Below are positions 43,871 to 54,926 of a stretch of 64,000 bases of DNA, piece after piece. The notes below the pieces were generated by a model. It ran no database searches. It was given only the letters and a program-made list of their open reading frames with translations, and was not told the origin of the DNA. The position numbers and the translations under genes are program-made. Position 1 is the first letter of the stretch; every line of letters starts with the position of its first letter. The stretch spans positions 89,316,501 through 89,380,500 of the forward strand of contig CM074858.1 of assembly GCA_037501455.1 (NCBI GenBank). Direction: 5' to 3'. Source of the stretch: Lantana camara. Its lineage: Eukaryota > Streptophyta > Magnoliopsida > Lamiales > Verbenaceae.

Positions 43871-44734
43871 TGTAGCACCACTTTAGACCTACATATCTTT
43901 CCATATAATTTATCCAACAAGGCATAATCAGCAAAAATCTCAAAACCCTTACTATTCACAAGAAATTTCATACACTAACATATAATCAACTACAAGCTAC
44001 AACTCATGGATATAATTGAAGCACACGTCAAGGGGAGTTTGTAGCTTACCTCGGATCACGAAATGACGAAGAAATGGGAAAGATACGAGCTCTTGAAGGT
44101 TGGGAGGGCTTGGGAGTTCTTCTTTCTTCTCTCTTGCTTGCTCTTGATCGATGTGAGTGAAATGAGGAAAATGAGAGATGTAGGGCTGAAACGGGTCGGA
44201 TCAAGGGGCAAAATGGGTTGGTAGAATATCTGGTCCAAACTGATCGGATTTTAAAACGGTAGGGGGTTCAAATGGCTTCAGAAAAATAATCGCTCAATTC
44301 CATTAAATTCGAATCATCGAAATGAATCTAAGGTTAAGTCAGAATTTGAATGTGAATTCCCAAGCTCGTAGTAGCCCAAACGGGCCCAAAATCACCTAAT
44401 TATAATTAGGCCCACAAACTTTGAAAAAATCACAAATAGGTCTAAGTCCTATTTTTAATTTTCGACCGCAAACAATTCAAATAAGTTACAATTATGTCCA
44501 AACAAAACATAAATCACTCCGAATCATACAATTCAAATGTAGACATTCAAATTAATAAATTAACATACGATTTCATATAATTAAATATTTCAATTTACGT
44601 ATTTACATCAAGTAATTCACATTTGACAATTATAAAGCATTTAAATCATATAAAAAGGAATTAAATAACATAAATATATAATTAAACTCTCACGTGACAT
44701 CATACCCTTACTAACAAATGGACAGGTCGTCACA
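43871..44734 (-). repeat. G1 5' LTR, shortened (864 bp)
   Basis: The minus ends are TGTGACGACCTG (44734) and GTGGTGCTACA (43871), next to the primer site. Blocks such as 'gctgaaacgggt' and 'gattttaaaacggtaggg' match the LTR at 60675-63842. It is far shorter than the 2,260-bp 3' LTR and lacks the middle and the palindrome zone, so a large internal deletion is likely. Confidence 0.65.
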
Positions 44735-45514
44735 ACTTCACACCTGTAAAAGAATTAAGAAACAATAATCGGGTTTAGTCTATAAGAGACTGGTGGGTAT
44801 AAAATGGGGGATTAAGTATAAATATACATGTAGGAACATAAACACGCACATGCATGTCATAATCCCATTATGATGTTTTAGAACATTTTCCAAGTGCGCA
44901 AGAAGATAAAGCATCATTATAGGATTATGACTAACCAATTTATTAATTAAGTGTAAGCGATATGTGAGCCCGATGAGAGGGAAAATTATTCAACCTTACT
45001 CTGACTCGTGTACATTAGACCAATTTTACATTCGATCATGAAAACAATCATTAGATCATGGGGTTCTATTTAGATCATTCATTAACTTTTATGCATCATT
45101 CATGGTGCTCATTCGTTTAATCATTACTCCTTTTTTCTCCGTTTTGATGGTCGGGTTTTGAAGGCCCAACCATTCATGGGTGATCATGTAAGGCAAACTT
45201 TCATAACTTTCTTGCTCCTTTTATGGGGTTACCACTGGCTAAAGAATATCCACGCCTTCCCGGCTAAAGAATACTCATGCCTTACCGGATTTTGGGTTGC
45301 ACGAGAATACCTCAAAAGGAATGCATGTAAGAGCTAGCCTGATGGCCCACACCGTTCCAGGGTCACTTAATGTACGGATTTCGGGGCCTGATTCATTATT
45401 GTGAACATTGCTTGCCAAAACATTAGGTGAGGGATTTTTATAAAACAAGTAATACATTTGGAAAGGGGTTATTTTAGACTTGAAAGCATTTGACCTTTTT
45501 TTAAAAGACTCGAG

Positions 45515-45553
<39 letters not shown>

Positions 45554-45663
45554 CTTTGGCTTAAAACTTGCACCATTGCACAATTATGATAAAATCGATT
45601 GAAGATCCTGCAGAAGTTGTAAGATTATTGCAAAAACCATATTAGAGGGGCAACAATGATAAT
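44735..45663 (-). repeat. Middle part of another chromovirus LTR
   Basis: The order of blocks ('cctgtaaaag', 'acatgcatgtcataatccc', 'caaccttactc', 'tcgggttttgaaggcccaac') follows the LTR family from about 400 bases inside its start (compare 21000-21380). Both ends are cut: by G1 at left and copia LTR D at right. A (TA)n run lies at 45518-45549. No ORF is supported. Confidence 0.65.
45518..45549. repeat. (TA)n microsatellite
   Basis: TA dinucleotide run within chromovirus LTR remains. Confidence 0.9.
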
Positions 45664-47191
45664 TTTTTGGAATAATACTCTAGAAAGCTGATTTGTCCAA
45701 ATCAGCTTTGAGACTTTCCTTGTATCATGGGCAATCTTTGAACAATAGATGTTTGATAATAATCAAGGGGCAAACACTTCTTTATGTGCAATTACGTTTT
45801 TGTATGTTTTCAATTATTTGCGCATGTATTAGAACACCCCTAATCCATCAAGCTTTTAGAACTTAGTCATTCAAGGTAATGACTCATGAAATAAGCCATA
45901 ATCTAAGCTAGATTAGAAACTACTCCAAGTTGATGAGCCCAACGAATAGTGGGAGTGTCAACTAGGCTCACTTGAGACTTGTTAGTGGGATTGCATCCTT
46001 AAGAAGGAATCATCCTACTTCATGGGGTGTAAAATGCATAGTCAATGCATACACAATACACAAGGGTGCTCACTATTTAGAACAAGTACACTGAGGTGTC
46101 CCGCGTGAGAAGATTCCTAAATGGAAAAGGAAGTAACTACTTCAAGATGTAGAGACTTTCAGATTAGGAAATATCTCACAGTTCAATGATGTGTTTCATT
46201 AATCCTTAGACTTGAGACTCCAGTGATGTCTTGTGTGAGCTTACTAGGTAATTTTAAACATGGGTCTCAAAGGGTGTTACTCGAGACACCTGAATTACGA
46301 CTTATGTTGGGATTGCAAAAGTGGTATATGGAGGCATGTGAGAATTAGTAAAGGACCTACATTTGCTTGAGGCAAGAAGATCTCTTATTGCATAAGTTGT
46401 CTATATGCTATCGTGAAAACCCTTGACCAAGGTGCTGGATTAAGATATCAAGAAAAGAGTTTCTTGAATTGAGATCAAATGGATGAAAAAATTATATTAT
46501 TAGGGCTCTCATTATTCCCATGCCCTAGGTTTTAACCGAGAGATGAGATGGTAGGAGGATCATATCTCACATATGTCATTGATTGAAAGATTCTTTCGAA
46601 TTAATTCGTTATTAGGGTAGGGATCACACACTTGTTGCTAGACTATGGTCATGTGATCTGTGGACTAATTAATTAATAAGAGTATTAATTAACTAGGGTC
46701 ACTGCTAATTGAATAATGAATCTAAAAGGTCACACACAAATGCCAGGATGAGAGAGTATTGTTAGAAAGGTCAAAAGAATTGATCGAAACGAGACCACAC
46801 ATGTGGCACGTGAAAGAACATATGAGCACGTGGTCCATCTAGTTGAATGGACCGTATTAATTAATTGGAGAATTAATTATAAAGCTCAAATATAATTAAC
46901 TCGAGAATTAATTATAAAGCTCAATTACAATTAATTTAAGAATTAATTGTAAGACCAAATATAATTAAGTAGAGAATTAATTATAAAGGTACCTTAGAAT
47001 TAATTAGAGAATTAATTCTAAAGTCCAATACGGAATAAAAGGCCCAATGAATAATTAATTATGAATTAATTATTAATTGGAATGTTAGTTTATTTATAAA
47101 ATAAATAAATATAAGATAATATCCTAGTTTATTTATTTATTTCATATACTAGATTATTTATTTAAGTAATAAATAAATAAAAGATAATATC

Positions 47192-48002
47192 TGATGGGGT
47201 CAAAATACGATCGTCCCACGTTAAGACACGTGGCATCACCGAGATGATGACATCTGTCTCCCCAAGGCTGCACCCATCAGCCCACGAGCGCTAAGCGCAA
47301 CGAGCGCAATCCTTCTTCAGGAGTTAAGCCCAACGAGCGCTGTCACTCCCACGAGCGTCCTACATACTAAAGGATTGGTACGCCCACGTGCCAAGGGAGC
47401 CCTCTTAGAGCGTCACACTCCCTCAGAGTGGCCTCCCCTATCGGCTCGTCATTTGAACTGAAGCCTTCGTTCCCCTCAGCGGATGTCTTGGCTTCCAGTA
47501 CTCCAGGTTGACACGAGCGTGCTCTCAAGCCCTCGTTACCAACCGCCCACATGGCTCTCTGACACAACGTACATGCCCGCGCACCTGCCACTGTTGCCAG
47601 CACTAACTTTTGGCCGCTTTTGCAGAAGATTCCTCCTAGGTTTCTCTCTCACAGCGCCACGTGTTAGGGCAACATTCGGCCAGGACCACTTGAGGCAAAT
47701 GACCAAAGGGCCCTTGACCCTCAACTATAAATAGCTAAAGTCATCTTCTACACAAGTAAGCTTTCTTCATCACGGCAACTGTGACTGAACTTACATTTCT
47801 TCATACATTGAACTGACTTGAGCGTCGGAGAGCCAAACTGGGTATCACCCCCAGTTCCCCCAGCTTGGCCTTCTGACTTTCCTTGTGCTTGTCCCAACAG
47901 GTTGAACCCCTTTCTCATTTCCGGCGAAGCTCCGGTGGTTTCCTCCACAAATACAAATAGTAAAGTGATCGTATTCGGATCCACCCATTCCCGAACCCAT
48001 CA
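47192..48002 (+). repeat. TE1 5' LTR (811 bp)
   Basis: It is the same length as 59004-59814. Differences from the other copy lie in 'cttagagcgtcac' against 'cttcgagcttcac' (two), 'ccgcgcacc' against 'ccgcgtacc', 'aaactgggt' against 'aaactaggt' and 'gatcgtatt' against 'gatcggatt'. GAGCG/CGCTC words occur about seven times. Confidence 0.97.
47726..47733 (+). promoter_or_regulatory. TE1 LTR TATA box
   Basis: TATAAATA within 'caactataaatagctaaag', about two thirds of the way along the LTR. An identical copy is in the 3' LTR at 59538-59545. It is expected to start gag-pol RNA near 47760. Confidence 0.8.
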
Positions 48003-48006
48003 TTTT

Positions 48007-48026
48007 TTGCGCCGTCTGTGGGAAAC
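48007..48026 (+). other. TE1 primer-binding site region
   Basis: 'TTGCGCCGTCTGTGGGAA' lies just inside the 5' LTR. TE2 has nearly the same segment (TTTGGCACCGTCTGTGGGAA). The tRNA is not assigned. Confidence 0.75.
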
Positions 48027-48092
48027 CAGTCCTTCATCTTCTTCCTTTCTTTTGTTGGTTGAAAAGCAAGCACCCCCTTACCTTTAACAGTC

Positions 48093-49412
48093 ATGGTTGC
48101 CACGAGATCTGGAGCTATGGGAGGAGGAGATAACGCCTCCCAGGATGCAAATATCATTATTCCCTCCACCGCTACTGGTGGAGCACCACCACCTTCCGTC
48201 GCCGCTGGTGGAGCACCTCCCGCCGCAGGAGTGACTCCACAAGCAGAGTCTTCCGTACCACCACCTGCACCGCCGGCACTGCAGATTCCCACCACCGCTG
48301 GAGGAGCCTCTCTCTCTGCTCCTCCGCAGCTTGCACAGAACCCCTGGATCCATCCCCAGATGAATCTCGGAGTACAGGGTTATATGATGCCTCCGCCAGG
48401 ATATTCCCTTACTCCGGCCGTTATGATGCCGCCGGTCCAGCCGTATCATGCTGGACAACTCCAGCTCCCGGTGGTGGTCCCCAGGGAGATTGAAGGAGTG
48501 GAGTTACCGCCACTGACCACCCAACAGTTGAGGGCTCTCTACGCCCAGTGTGAGGTTCAGGCGGCTCAGGGGGCATGGGAAAGGTTCCATTCCATGTACT
48601 TTCCCTCTGGGCAGGCCACTCAAGTTGCAGCCCCTTTGGGCGGACAACAAAACTTTCCCCTCAGAGAAGCCCAGGCTGTCCTGAGGGCACAACCACCACC
48701 ACCACCAGCCAGAGAAGTGCCCCAGCAGGAGGGCAACGAGCGTCCCTCCATGGGCAGGAATAAAGAGCCCACGGAGAGAGTGAACGAGAATGAAGGGGAC
48801 TCTCATGTCTCCAGAAGGAGCTCACGAGCCCACAAGCACGGAGACAAGCAAGCAGACGTAAATCCTGACATCCTCGCGGCTGTGCAAGACCAGCTGCAGG
48901 GTCTCAAGGATATTGTGGGACAGCTCTCACGAGGGCGTTCAACTCAGATCTCCCCTAGTCGGGATGAACGGGTTGACGCCAGAAGCACCCGCACCAAGGA
49001 CCCTCCACCAAGGGTCCCCCGCCGCAAGGAGCCGGAGGAAAACTTCGGCACGTACGAGTACCACCCATTGGCGAGGGGTTCACCCCTCGTGGAAGAAGTT
49101 CTGATGGCCCAAGCAGGCATGGCCAAAGTCCCCACTTCCATCAATCGTTACGACGGGACAACTGATCCAGCTGAACATTTGGATCACTTTGTGCATCTAA
49201 TGCACCTCTACGAGTATTCCAGCAACTACTGGGCAAAAGTGTTTGTCACTTCCTTGGTAGGAATGGCTCAAGAGTGGTACAAGCGACTGCCGCCGCGCTC
49301 GATCCACTCATATGAAGAACTGGCCAACGCTTTCCTCAACCACTTCAACTCTTTGAAAGCGCCAGTCACCGCACCCACTGCCCTGTACAACGTGGTGCAA
49401 GGCAAGAGCTAA
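48093..49412 (+). CDS. gag: TE1 gag, interrupted by an in-frame stop
   Basis: A 439-codon frame from 'MVATRSGAMGGGDN', 90 bases after the LTR. An alanine/proline/glycine-rich N-terminus (residues 1-150) and a charged linker (220-320) precede the retrotransposon gag core (about 345-439): 'INRYDGTTDPAEHLDHFVHL', 'WAKVFVTSLVGMAQEWYKRL' and 'YEELANAFLNHFNSL'. The frame stops at TAA 49410-49412, inside the conserved 'QGKS-x-SLRSFF' block, and the same frame runs on without a break into the pol ORF. The stop is therefore a nonsense mutation or, less likely, a read-through site. Gag assembles the cytoplasmic particle and binds the element RNA. The minus frames over this region are shadows of its low-complexity part. 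Confidence 0.93.
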   Translation: MVATRSGAMGGGDNASQDANIIIPSTATGGAPPPSVAAGGAPPAAGVTPQAESSVPPPAPPALQIPTTAGGASLSAPPQLAQNPWIHPQMNLGVQGYMMPPPGYSLTPAVMMPPVQPYHAGQLQLPVVVPREIEGVELPPLTTQQLRALYAQCEVQAAQGAWERFHSMYFPSGQATQVAAPLGGQQNFPLREAQAVLRAQPPPPPAREVPQQEGNERPSMGRNKEPTERVNENEGDSHVSRRSSRAHKHGDKQADVNPDILAAVQDQLQGLKDIVGQLSRGRSTQISPSRDERVDARSTRTKDPPPRVPRRKEPEENFGTYEYHPLARGSPLVEEVLMAQAGMAKVPTSINRYDGTTDPAEHLDHFVHLMHLYEYSSNYWAKVFVTSLVGMAQEWYKRLPPRSIHSYEELANAFLNHFNSLKAPVTAPTALYNVVQGKS

Positions 49413-52400
49413 TCTCTGCGCTCGTTCTTTGCCCGCTTCAACAAGGAGATCTTACAGGTGGAGAGGCCTTCAATGGATTTCTTGATCCCAGTGCTCTTTC
49501 AAGCTGTGGATCACAAGCAATATGTGAGCAAAAAATTCGTTGATGCCATGGTGGAAAGAAGGCCAGGGACCCTCATGGCCTTAAGAGAAATAGCCGAGCC
49601 GTTCTTCACGCTCGAAGACATGTACGGGACGAATGGTCCCCGGCATCACAGCCCGGCCAGGAATGAGCGACCTCATCACGAGCGGGGACGGGATGTGGCC
49701 GTCAAGAAGGAGCGCCCTCAAGAGCGCAGGAGGTCGCCACCACCCCCTCGTCGATTCGAGCGAATTCCGCTCACCAGGCCAAATTCAGAAGTCTATAACC
49801 TCTCTGATAAGAAGCTCTTCAAAAGACCCATCAAAATGAGAGAAACAGACTCGCTCAGGCGCTCGAACAAATACTGCGCCTTCCACAAGCAGAAAGGGCA
49901 CGACACGGATGAGTGCCGGCAGTTGGAAGCTGAAATCCAGAGGCTCGTCGCTGGGGGCCATCTGAAGGAGTTTGTCCGGGTACTTGAGCGCTACGATGAA
50001 CAGTGCAACGAGCGCACCGGAAGAAGAAGGAGGAGTTCTTCCCGTTCGAAGAGCCCAAGGGGTAGGGGACCCCCTGAAAGCAGCAGCCGCCGAGGCAATA
50101 AAGGAAAAGCCCCTGAGCAAGAAAACGAGCCCTTCGCAGTCATAAATATGATTGCAGGAGGCTCATCAGGGGGGGATTCAAATGCCTCCCGACGGAGGTT
50201 TGTCCGGAGCTACAACCAACGCCCAGCAGTGCCTAAACCCATCTACGCCATCCAAAGATCAAGCGCTCAAAGGTCTAGAGAAAATGATGTAATAGGCTTT
50301 GATGATAGGGATTTAGAACATATTGTAACGCCCCATGGGGAGGGCATAACCTCAGATTGCCCCATGGTGGTTAGTTTAGATGTTCATAATCATGTTGTAA
50401 AAAGGGTATTGGTGGATAGTGGAAGCTCCGTTAATGTTTTGCCTTATTCTACATTCTTAAAGATGAAGGCTGATCTTCCGCTCGAGCCTCTCAAAACAGC
50501 CCTCATTGGCTTTGGAGGCTCGGAAGTTGTCCCGCGAGGGCAAATACGCCTAGCTACTTCGTTCGGCCGAGCCCCTCAACGCAAGACACTCATGGTAACG
50601 TACGCGGTGGTGGAGATTGACATTCCATATAACATCATAATTGGGCGCCCTGCCCTCGTGGATTTCAAAGCCATCATCTCCACCTACCACCAGAAGATTA
50701 AATTCCCTACTCCCGAGGGCGTGGGAGAAGTGCTGTGCAACGTGCGAGAGGCTTGGGAATGTTACATGCTGTCCCTCAGAAAGCCAAAAGCGGAGAAAAC
50801 CTTCCAAATTGGCTCCACCAAGAAGTCAGTGGATTTCCCCAATCTGGACGAGGACAGCCCCGCACGGAAAAGGGCGAAATTGAACAAGAAAAAGAACAAA
50901 AAGAAGAGGGGAGACAACGGGGAGAATCCCCTCGAGAATGTTCCCCCAGGGACCGTTGGCGGATCGTCCTCAGAAGGAGACGAGCCGGGAGAGAGTGAAC
51001 CAGCACACGGCGACCGTTTGACAGGAAAGAAGAGGGGGCTCGAACTTCCTCGCCCTGAGGTAAGGATCGAACCATCGGAAAAGTTCCTTACCATTGAGCT
51101 GGAACCCGGAAACAAGGATAAGACTACACAGATAGGTTCAAACCTCTCAGGGCCTTCTCAGATCATGATGATTGATTTTCTAAGGGAAAACAAGGATGTA
51201 TTTGCGTGGAAAGCTTCCGATCTCACAGGAATTGATCCGAGCGTCATTGTCCATAGGCTTAATGTGGATCCATCTTTCAAGCACATCAAGCAGAAAAAGC
51301 GGGATGTACATGGCTTTCGAAAAAAAGTCATTGAAGAGGAAGTTAATAAACTCCTGGAGGCTCAATATATCGAGCCCATCTTGTATCCGGAGTGGTTGTG
51401 CAACGTTGTCTTGGTGCCCAAGAGCGCAAATAAGTGGCGCATGTGCAACGATTTCACTGATCTCAACAAGGCCTGTCCTAAAGATCCTTACCCGCTACCC
51501 CGGATTGATCAATTGGTGGATTCGACCGCTGGCTGCGAGCTCATGAGCATGATGGATGCTTTCCAGGGATATTATCAGATTTTTATGGCCCCAGAAGATC
51601 GCCCCAAAACCTCGTTCGTTGTCCATCTGGGGGTGTATTGCTTCCTAGTCATGCCCTTCGGACTCAAGAATGCCGGAGCTACGTATCAACGGCTCGTCAA
51701 CAGGATGTTTGAAAAAGAAATTGGAAGGTCCATGGAGGTTTACGTGGATGACATGATTGTCAAAAGCGAGCGCCAGGATTCCCACTGGGAAGATCTCAAG
51801 CGCACTTTTTCCATCCTGCGTCAGTATGGGATGAAGTTGAACCCCACGAAGTGCACCTTTGGAGTACAAGGGGGAAAGTTCCTAGGGTACATGGTCAGTC
51901 AAAGGGGAATTGAGGCCAACCCGGAGAAGATCAAGGCCATTTTGGAAATTCCCTCCCCTCGAAATTTGCGGGAAGTGCAAGTTCTAGTAGGCAAAATCAT
52001 CTCGTTGAACAGGTTTATTTCGCGCTCGGCGGACAGGAACCTTCCCTTCTTCAAAATTTTGAGGAACGCACGTAATTTTGCTTGGACAGAGGAATGCGAA
52101 AGGGCGCTGCAGGATATGAAGGCTTACTTATCGAGCGCGCCACTGCTGACTAAGCCTGTCGAAGGAGAAAGGTTATTCATGTATCTTTCTGTTTCTCCTG
52201 AAGCTACGAGCGCGGTTCTGATCGCTGTGCGGGAGCGGAAACATTTACCCGTTTATTATCTGAGCAAAACATTGCAAGGAGCCGAAAAGAAGTATTTGGA
52301 GATTGAGAAATTCGCGTTCGCTCTTATCAACGCCTCAAGAAGGCTAAGGCCTTACTTTCAAGCGCACTCCATAACGGTTCTCACCGACCAACCCTTGAAG

Positions 52401-54290
52401 CAAGTGTTGTCCAAGCCGGACGTATCTGGTAGATTAATCAAGTGGGCCATCGAATTGAGCCAGTTTGACCTATGCTTCGAGCCCAGGACTGCGATACAGG
52501 CTCAGGTTGTGGCGGATTTGTTGGTTGAACGCTTTGGTTTCGAGCCCACCGTTGCGGAGAATGAGGGGTTATGGGTACTGCACGCAGATGGTTCCTCAAC
52601 CTCTCAAGGGGGAGGAGTAGGAGTGGCCCTCAGAAACCCCGATGGGATTGAGCTGGACTTTGCAATCAAGCTGGATTTCCAAGTCACTAATAACGAAGCA
52701 GAATATGAAGCCCTCGTGCAAGGGTTGAATATTGCTTTTCAGAATGGAGCTTCCAGAATCACTGCTTATGTGGATTCACAATTAATAGCGAGCCAGATTG
52801 AAGGAACTTATGAGGCTCGAGAAACCACCATGGTGCAGTACTTAAAGAAAGCTAGAGAAATCATTGGGAAGTTCAAGGAATTTCATCTACTTCAGGTGCC
52901 GCGAGGAGAAAACGAGCGTGCGGACGCTCTGTCGAAGTTTGCTTCAGCTTTAGAAGGCACTTCCGAACGTTCTGTTACGTTCCTTAGAACTGAGGAACCT
53001 TTGATCAAGGAAAGGGTCGCCACCAAGATGATCGCCATGATTGATCCAAACGAGCCATGTTGGCTCGACGACATCGTCATTTTCCTTAGGGATGGAATCA
53101 CTCCCGCTGACAAGGTCGAAGCCAGGAAAGTCAGAAGTAAGGCCCCTCGTTTCGCTTTGGATCCCGAGGGGAGGTTGTTCAAGAAATCATTTCAAGGACC
53201 CCCAATGAGATGCCTGAGGCCCTCGCAAGCGAAGGAGACGCTCGAACTTATCCACAATGGAAGCTGTGGGAATCATTCCGGAGGGCGTATCTTGGCAAAA
53301 AAGATTCTGAGAAGTGGGTTTTATTGGCCTACAGTTCTCCAAGATGCCATTGAATTTTCGAGGAAGTGCCCCAAATGCCAATTTCATTCAAATCTCCCTC
53401 AATTGCCAGCCGCACAGATGATCCCAATAGATGTCTCTTGGCCTTTTGACCAGTGGGGGATAGACATTGTGGGCCCCTTGCCTATGGCTGTGGGACAAAA
53501 GAAGTTTGTCATTTTAGCCGTCGACTACTTCACCAAGTGGGCCGAGGCCGAAGCTGTTGCAAAAATCACTTTCAGGGTTGTAAGGGACTTTATTTGGAAG
53601 AACATCATTTGCAGGTACGGCATACCGAGGGTGCTCATTTCAGACAACGGATCCCAGTTCATAGCTGCTGACACACGAGAATGGTGTTCTGAGTTGGGAA
53701 TCGAGCAGCGATTTACCTCTGTAGGACATCCTCAAGCCAATGGGCAAGCAGAAGTTACCAATAGGACCATCTTGCAACATCTGAAAACCATGCTTGAGAG
53801 CAAGAAAAGTGAATGGGCTGAGGAACTGCAAGGAGCGCTTTGGGCTTATCGCACCACCCCACGAGCGGCCACGGGAGAAACACCATACGCGCTCGTTTAT
53901 GGATCAGAAGCGATGATACCAGCGGAGATAGTAAATGAATCCGCTCGTGTAGGCTATTTCGAGCCTCAGCTCAACGATGGCAACAGGAGCTTGGAGTTGG
54001 ACTTGCTGGATGAAAGGAGAGACCGAGCGTGGGCTAAGATCCACCACTATAAAGCCTCTGTGGCCCAACAGTATAACAAGCGTGTGAGGGAAAGAACTTT
54101 CCAGTTGGGAGACTTGGTCTTGAAGAAAGTGGAAGTATCCAAGCACGTGGGAAAGTTGGACCCCAATTGGGAAGGCCCATTCAAGGTGGTACAACTCAGA
54201 GCTAACAACACTTACACCCTGGAGACACTTCAAGGTGAGCGCTTGCCTCGCCCTTGGAACGCATGTAACCTCCGGCGGTTTTATGTTTAA
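49413..54290 (+). CDS. pol: TE1 pol polyprotein (gag end, protease, RT, RNase H, archaeal RNase H, integrase)
   Basis: In frame with gag after the stop; the first ATG is at 49458 (1,610 residues from there). Counting from that ATG: gag end with the C-H-H-C knuckle 'CAFHKQKGHDTDEC' (140-153); aspartic protease 'RVLVDSGSSVNVLPY' (316-330, catalytic D320); RT about 640-815 with 'WRMCNDFTDLNKACPKDPYP' and catalytic 'VYVDDMIVKS' (761-770); RNase H1 about 875-1015; archaeal-type RNase H about 1037-1160 ('LHADGSSTSQGGGVGVAL', 'NNEAEYEALVQGL', 'YVDSQLI', 'ERADALSKFAS'); integrase finger H1266, H1273, C1304, C1307, and core D1336, D1396, E1432 with 35 residues between the last two, the normal spacing. 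The C-terminus 'NWEGPFKVV...LPRPWNACNLRRFYV' is complete. All catalytic residues I could check are present. Confidence 0.97.
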   Translation, partial: SLRSFFARFNKEILQVERPSMDFLIPVLFQAVDHKQYVSKKFVDAMVERRPGTLMALREIAEPFFTLEDMYGTNGPRHHSPARNERPHHERGRDVAVKKERPQERRRSPPPPRRFERIPLTRPNSEVYNLSDKKLFKRPIKMRETDSLRRSNKYCAFHKQKGHDTDECRQLEAEIQRLVAGGHLKEFVRVLERYDEQCNERTGRRRRSSSRSKSPRGRGPPESSSRRGNKGKAPEQENEPFAVINMIAGGSSGGDSNASRRRFVRSYNQRPAVPKPIYAIQRSSAQRSRENDVIGFDDRDLEHIVTPHGEGITSDCPMVVSLDVHNHVVKRVLVDSGSSVNVLPYSTFLKMKADLPLEPLKTALIGFGGSEVVPRGQIRLATSFGRAPQRKTLMVTYAVVEIDIPYNIIIGRPALVDFKAIISTYHQKIKFPTPEGVGEVLCNVREAWECYMLSLRKPKAEKTFQIGSTKKSVDFPNLDEDSPARKRAKLNKKKNKKKRGDNGENPLENVPPGTVGGSSSEGDEPGESEPAHGDRLTGKKRGLELPRPEVRIEPSEKFLTIELEPGNKDKTTQIGSNLSGPSQIMMIDFLRENKDVFAWKASDLTGIDPSVIVHRLNVDPSFKHIKQKKRDVHGFRKKVIEEEVNKLLEAQYIEPILYPEWLCNVVLVPKSANKWRMCNDFTDLNKACPKDPYPLPRIDQLVDSTAGCELMSMMDAFQGYYQIFMAPEDRPKTSFVVHLGVYCFLVMPFGLKNAGATYQRLVNRMFEKEIGRSMEVYVDDMIVKSERQDSHWEDLKRTFSILRQYGMKLNPTKCTFGVQGGKFLGYMVSQRGIEANPEKIKAILEIPSPRNLREVQVLVGKIISLNRFISRSADRNLPFFKILRNARNFAWTEECERALQDMKAYLSSAPLLTKPVEGERLFMYLSVSPEATSAVLIAVRERKHLPVYYLSKTLQGAEKKYLEIEKFAFALINASRRLRPYFQAHSITVLTDQPLKQVLSKPDVSGRLIKWAIELSQFDLCFEPRTAIQAQVVADLLVERFGFEPTVAENEGLWVLHADGSSTSQGGGVGVALRNPDGIELDFAIKLDFQVTNNEAEYEALVQGLNIAFQNGASRITAYVDSQLIASQIEGTYEARETTMVQYLKKAREIIGKFKEFHLLQVPRGENERADALSKFASALEGTSERSVTFLRTEEPLIKERVATKMIAMIDPNEPCWLDDIVIFLRDGITPADKVEARKVRSKAPRFALDPEGRLFKKSFQGPPMRCLRPSQAKETLELIHNGSCGNHSGGRILAKKILRSGFYWPTVLQDAIEFSRKCPKCQFHSNLPQLPAAQMIPIDVSWPFDQWGIDIVGPLPMAVGQKKFVILAVDYFTKWAEAEAVAKITFRVVRDFIWKNIICRYGIPRVLISDNGSQFIAADTREWCSELGIEQRFTSVGHPQANGQAEVTNRTILQHLKTMLESKKSEWAEELQGALWAYRTTPRAATGETPYALVYGSEAMIPAEIVNESARVGYFEPQLNDGNRSLELDLLDERRDRAWAKIHHYKASVAQQYNKRVRERTFQLGDLVLKKVEVSKHVGKLDPNWEGPFKVVQLRANNTYTLETLQGERLPRPWNACNLRRFYV

Positions 54291-54597
54291 AAGCTCTTTG
54301 CAAACCCTGATGTAACAACCCTCTTTGACGGGTTCTATGTACTTCCAATCACCAGTAAGCGGTAACATAATCTTTTTAATTTCTTTAATATTCCTATTTC
54401 TTTGGTTGCTTGAATGAATAAGTCCCACGTCCCTCGTCTTTGCGAGCGTGGTTGGCAACTCATTCCAATATTTATGCTGTTATCTCGTATGGGTTACGCT
54501 GGCCAGCACTCTACTCCGCATGGGGGGACGCCCTCATAAGGATAGACTGGTTACGCTCACAACCAATTAGGCAATTTGGAAGAAGATTACGAAGAAA

Positions 54598-54865
54598 ATC
54601 CTAGTAGGCCTTGGTTGTTTCTTAAAACGCCTTGCGCTCGAAAATGGGATCTCCTACAAGAGCGAATCCTAGTAGGCCTTGGCTGTTTCTTAAAACGCCT
54701 TGCGCGCAAAAACGGGATCTCCTACAAGAGTGAATCCTAGTAGGCCTTGGCTGTTTCTAAAAACGCCTTGCGCTCGAAAACGGGGTCTCCTACGAGAGCA
54801 AATCCTAGTAGGCCTTGGCCGTTTCCTATAACGCCTTGCGCTCGAAAGCGGGATTTCTTGCAGAG
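54598..54865 (+). repeat. TE1 tandem repeat block 1: about 4 x 68 bp
   Basis: Units begin 'atcctagtaggccttgg' at 54598, 54666, 54734 and 54802, an exact 68-base period. Each holds 'aaaacgccttgcgc' and 'gggatctcctac'. The last unit diverges toward 54865. Confidence 0.95.
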
Positions 54866-54926
54866 CCAGAAATACGACAAGAGCCAGAGCGCTCGAACGA
54901 TGGCCTCAGAATCAAGAAGGAATTGC

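Larger units (their letters stand above)
20612..44734 (-). mobile_element. G1: decayed chromovirus (Tekay-like Ty3/gypsy), carrying three nested insertions
   Basis: On the minus strand, from right: 5' LTR (43871-44734), initiator-Met primer site (43851-43862), gag with two zinc knuckles, protease, RT, RNase H, integrase, polypurine tract (22872-22889) and 3' LTR (20612-22871). Three insertions interrupt it: chromovirus solo LTR 40354-42696, copia solo LTR 38126-40066 and full copia CF 22986-35263. Removing them leaves about 7.5 kb. The integrase frame rejoins exactly across CF, with 'GKLNPRY' on one side and 'GPFEILEKIGEVAYRLEL' on the other. The chromodomain region is deleted. The flanks atttg and acttc do not match, so the outer ends are less secure. 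Confidence 0.8.

Noticed and set aside
47915..49144. Minus-strand frames opposite TE1 gag
   Set aside because: They mirror the low-complexity A/P/G-rich coding sequence of gag and show no conserved domain.
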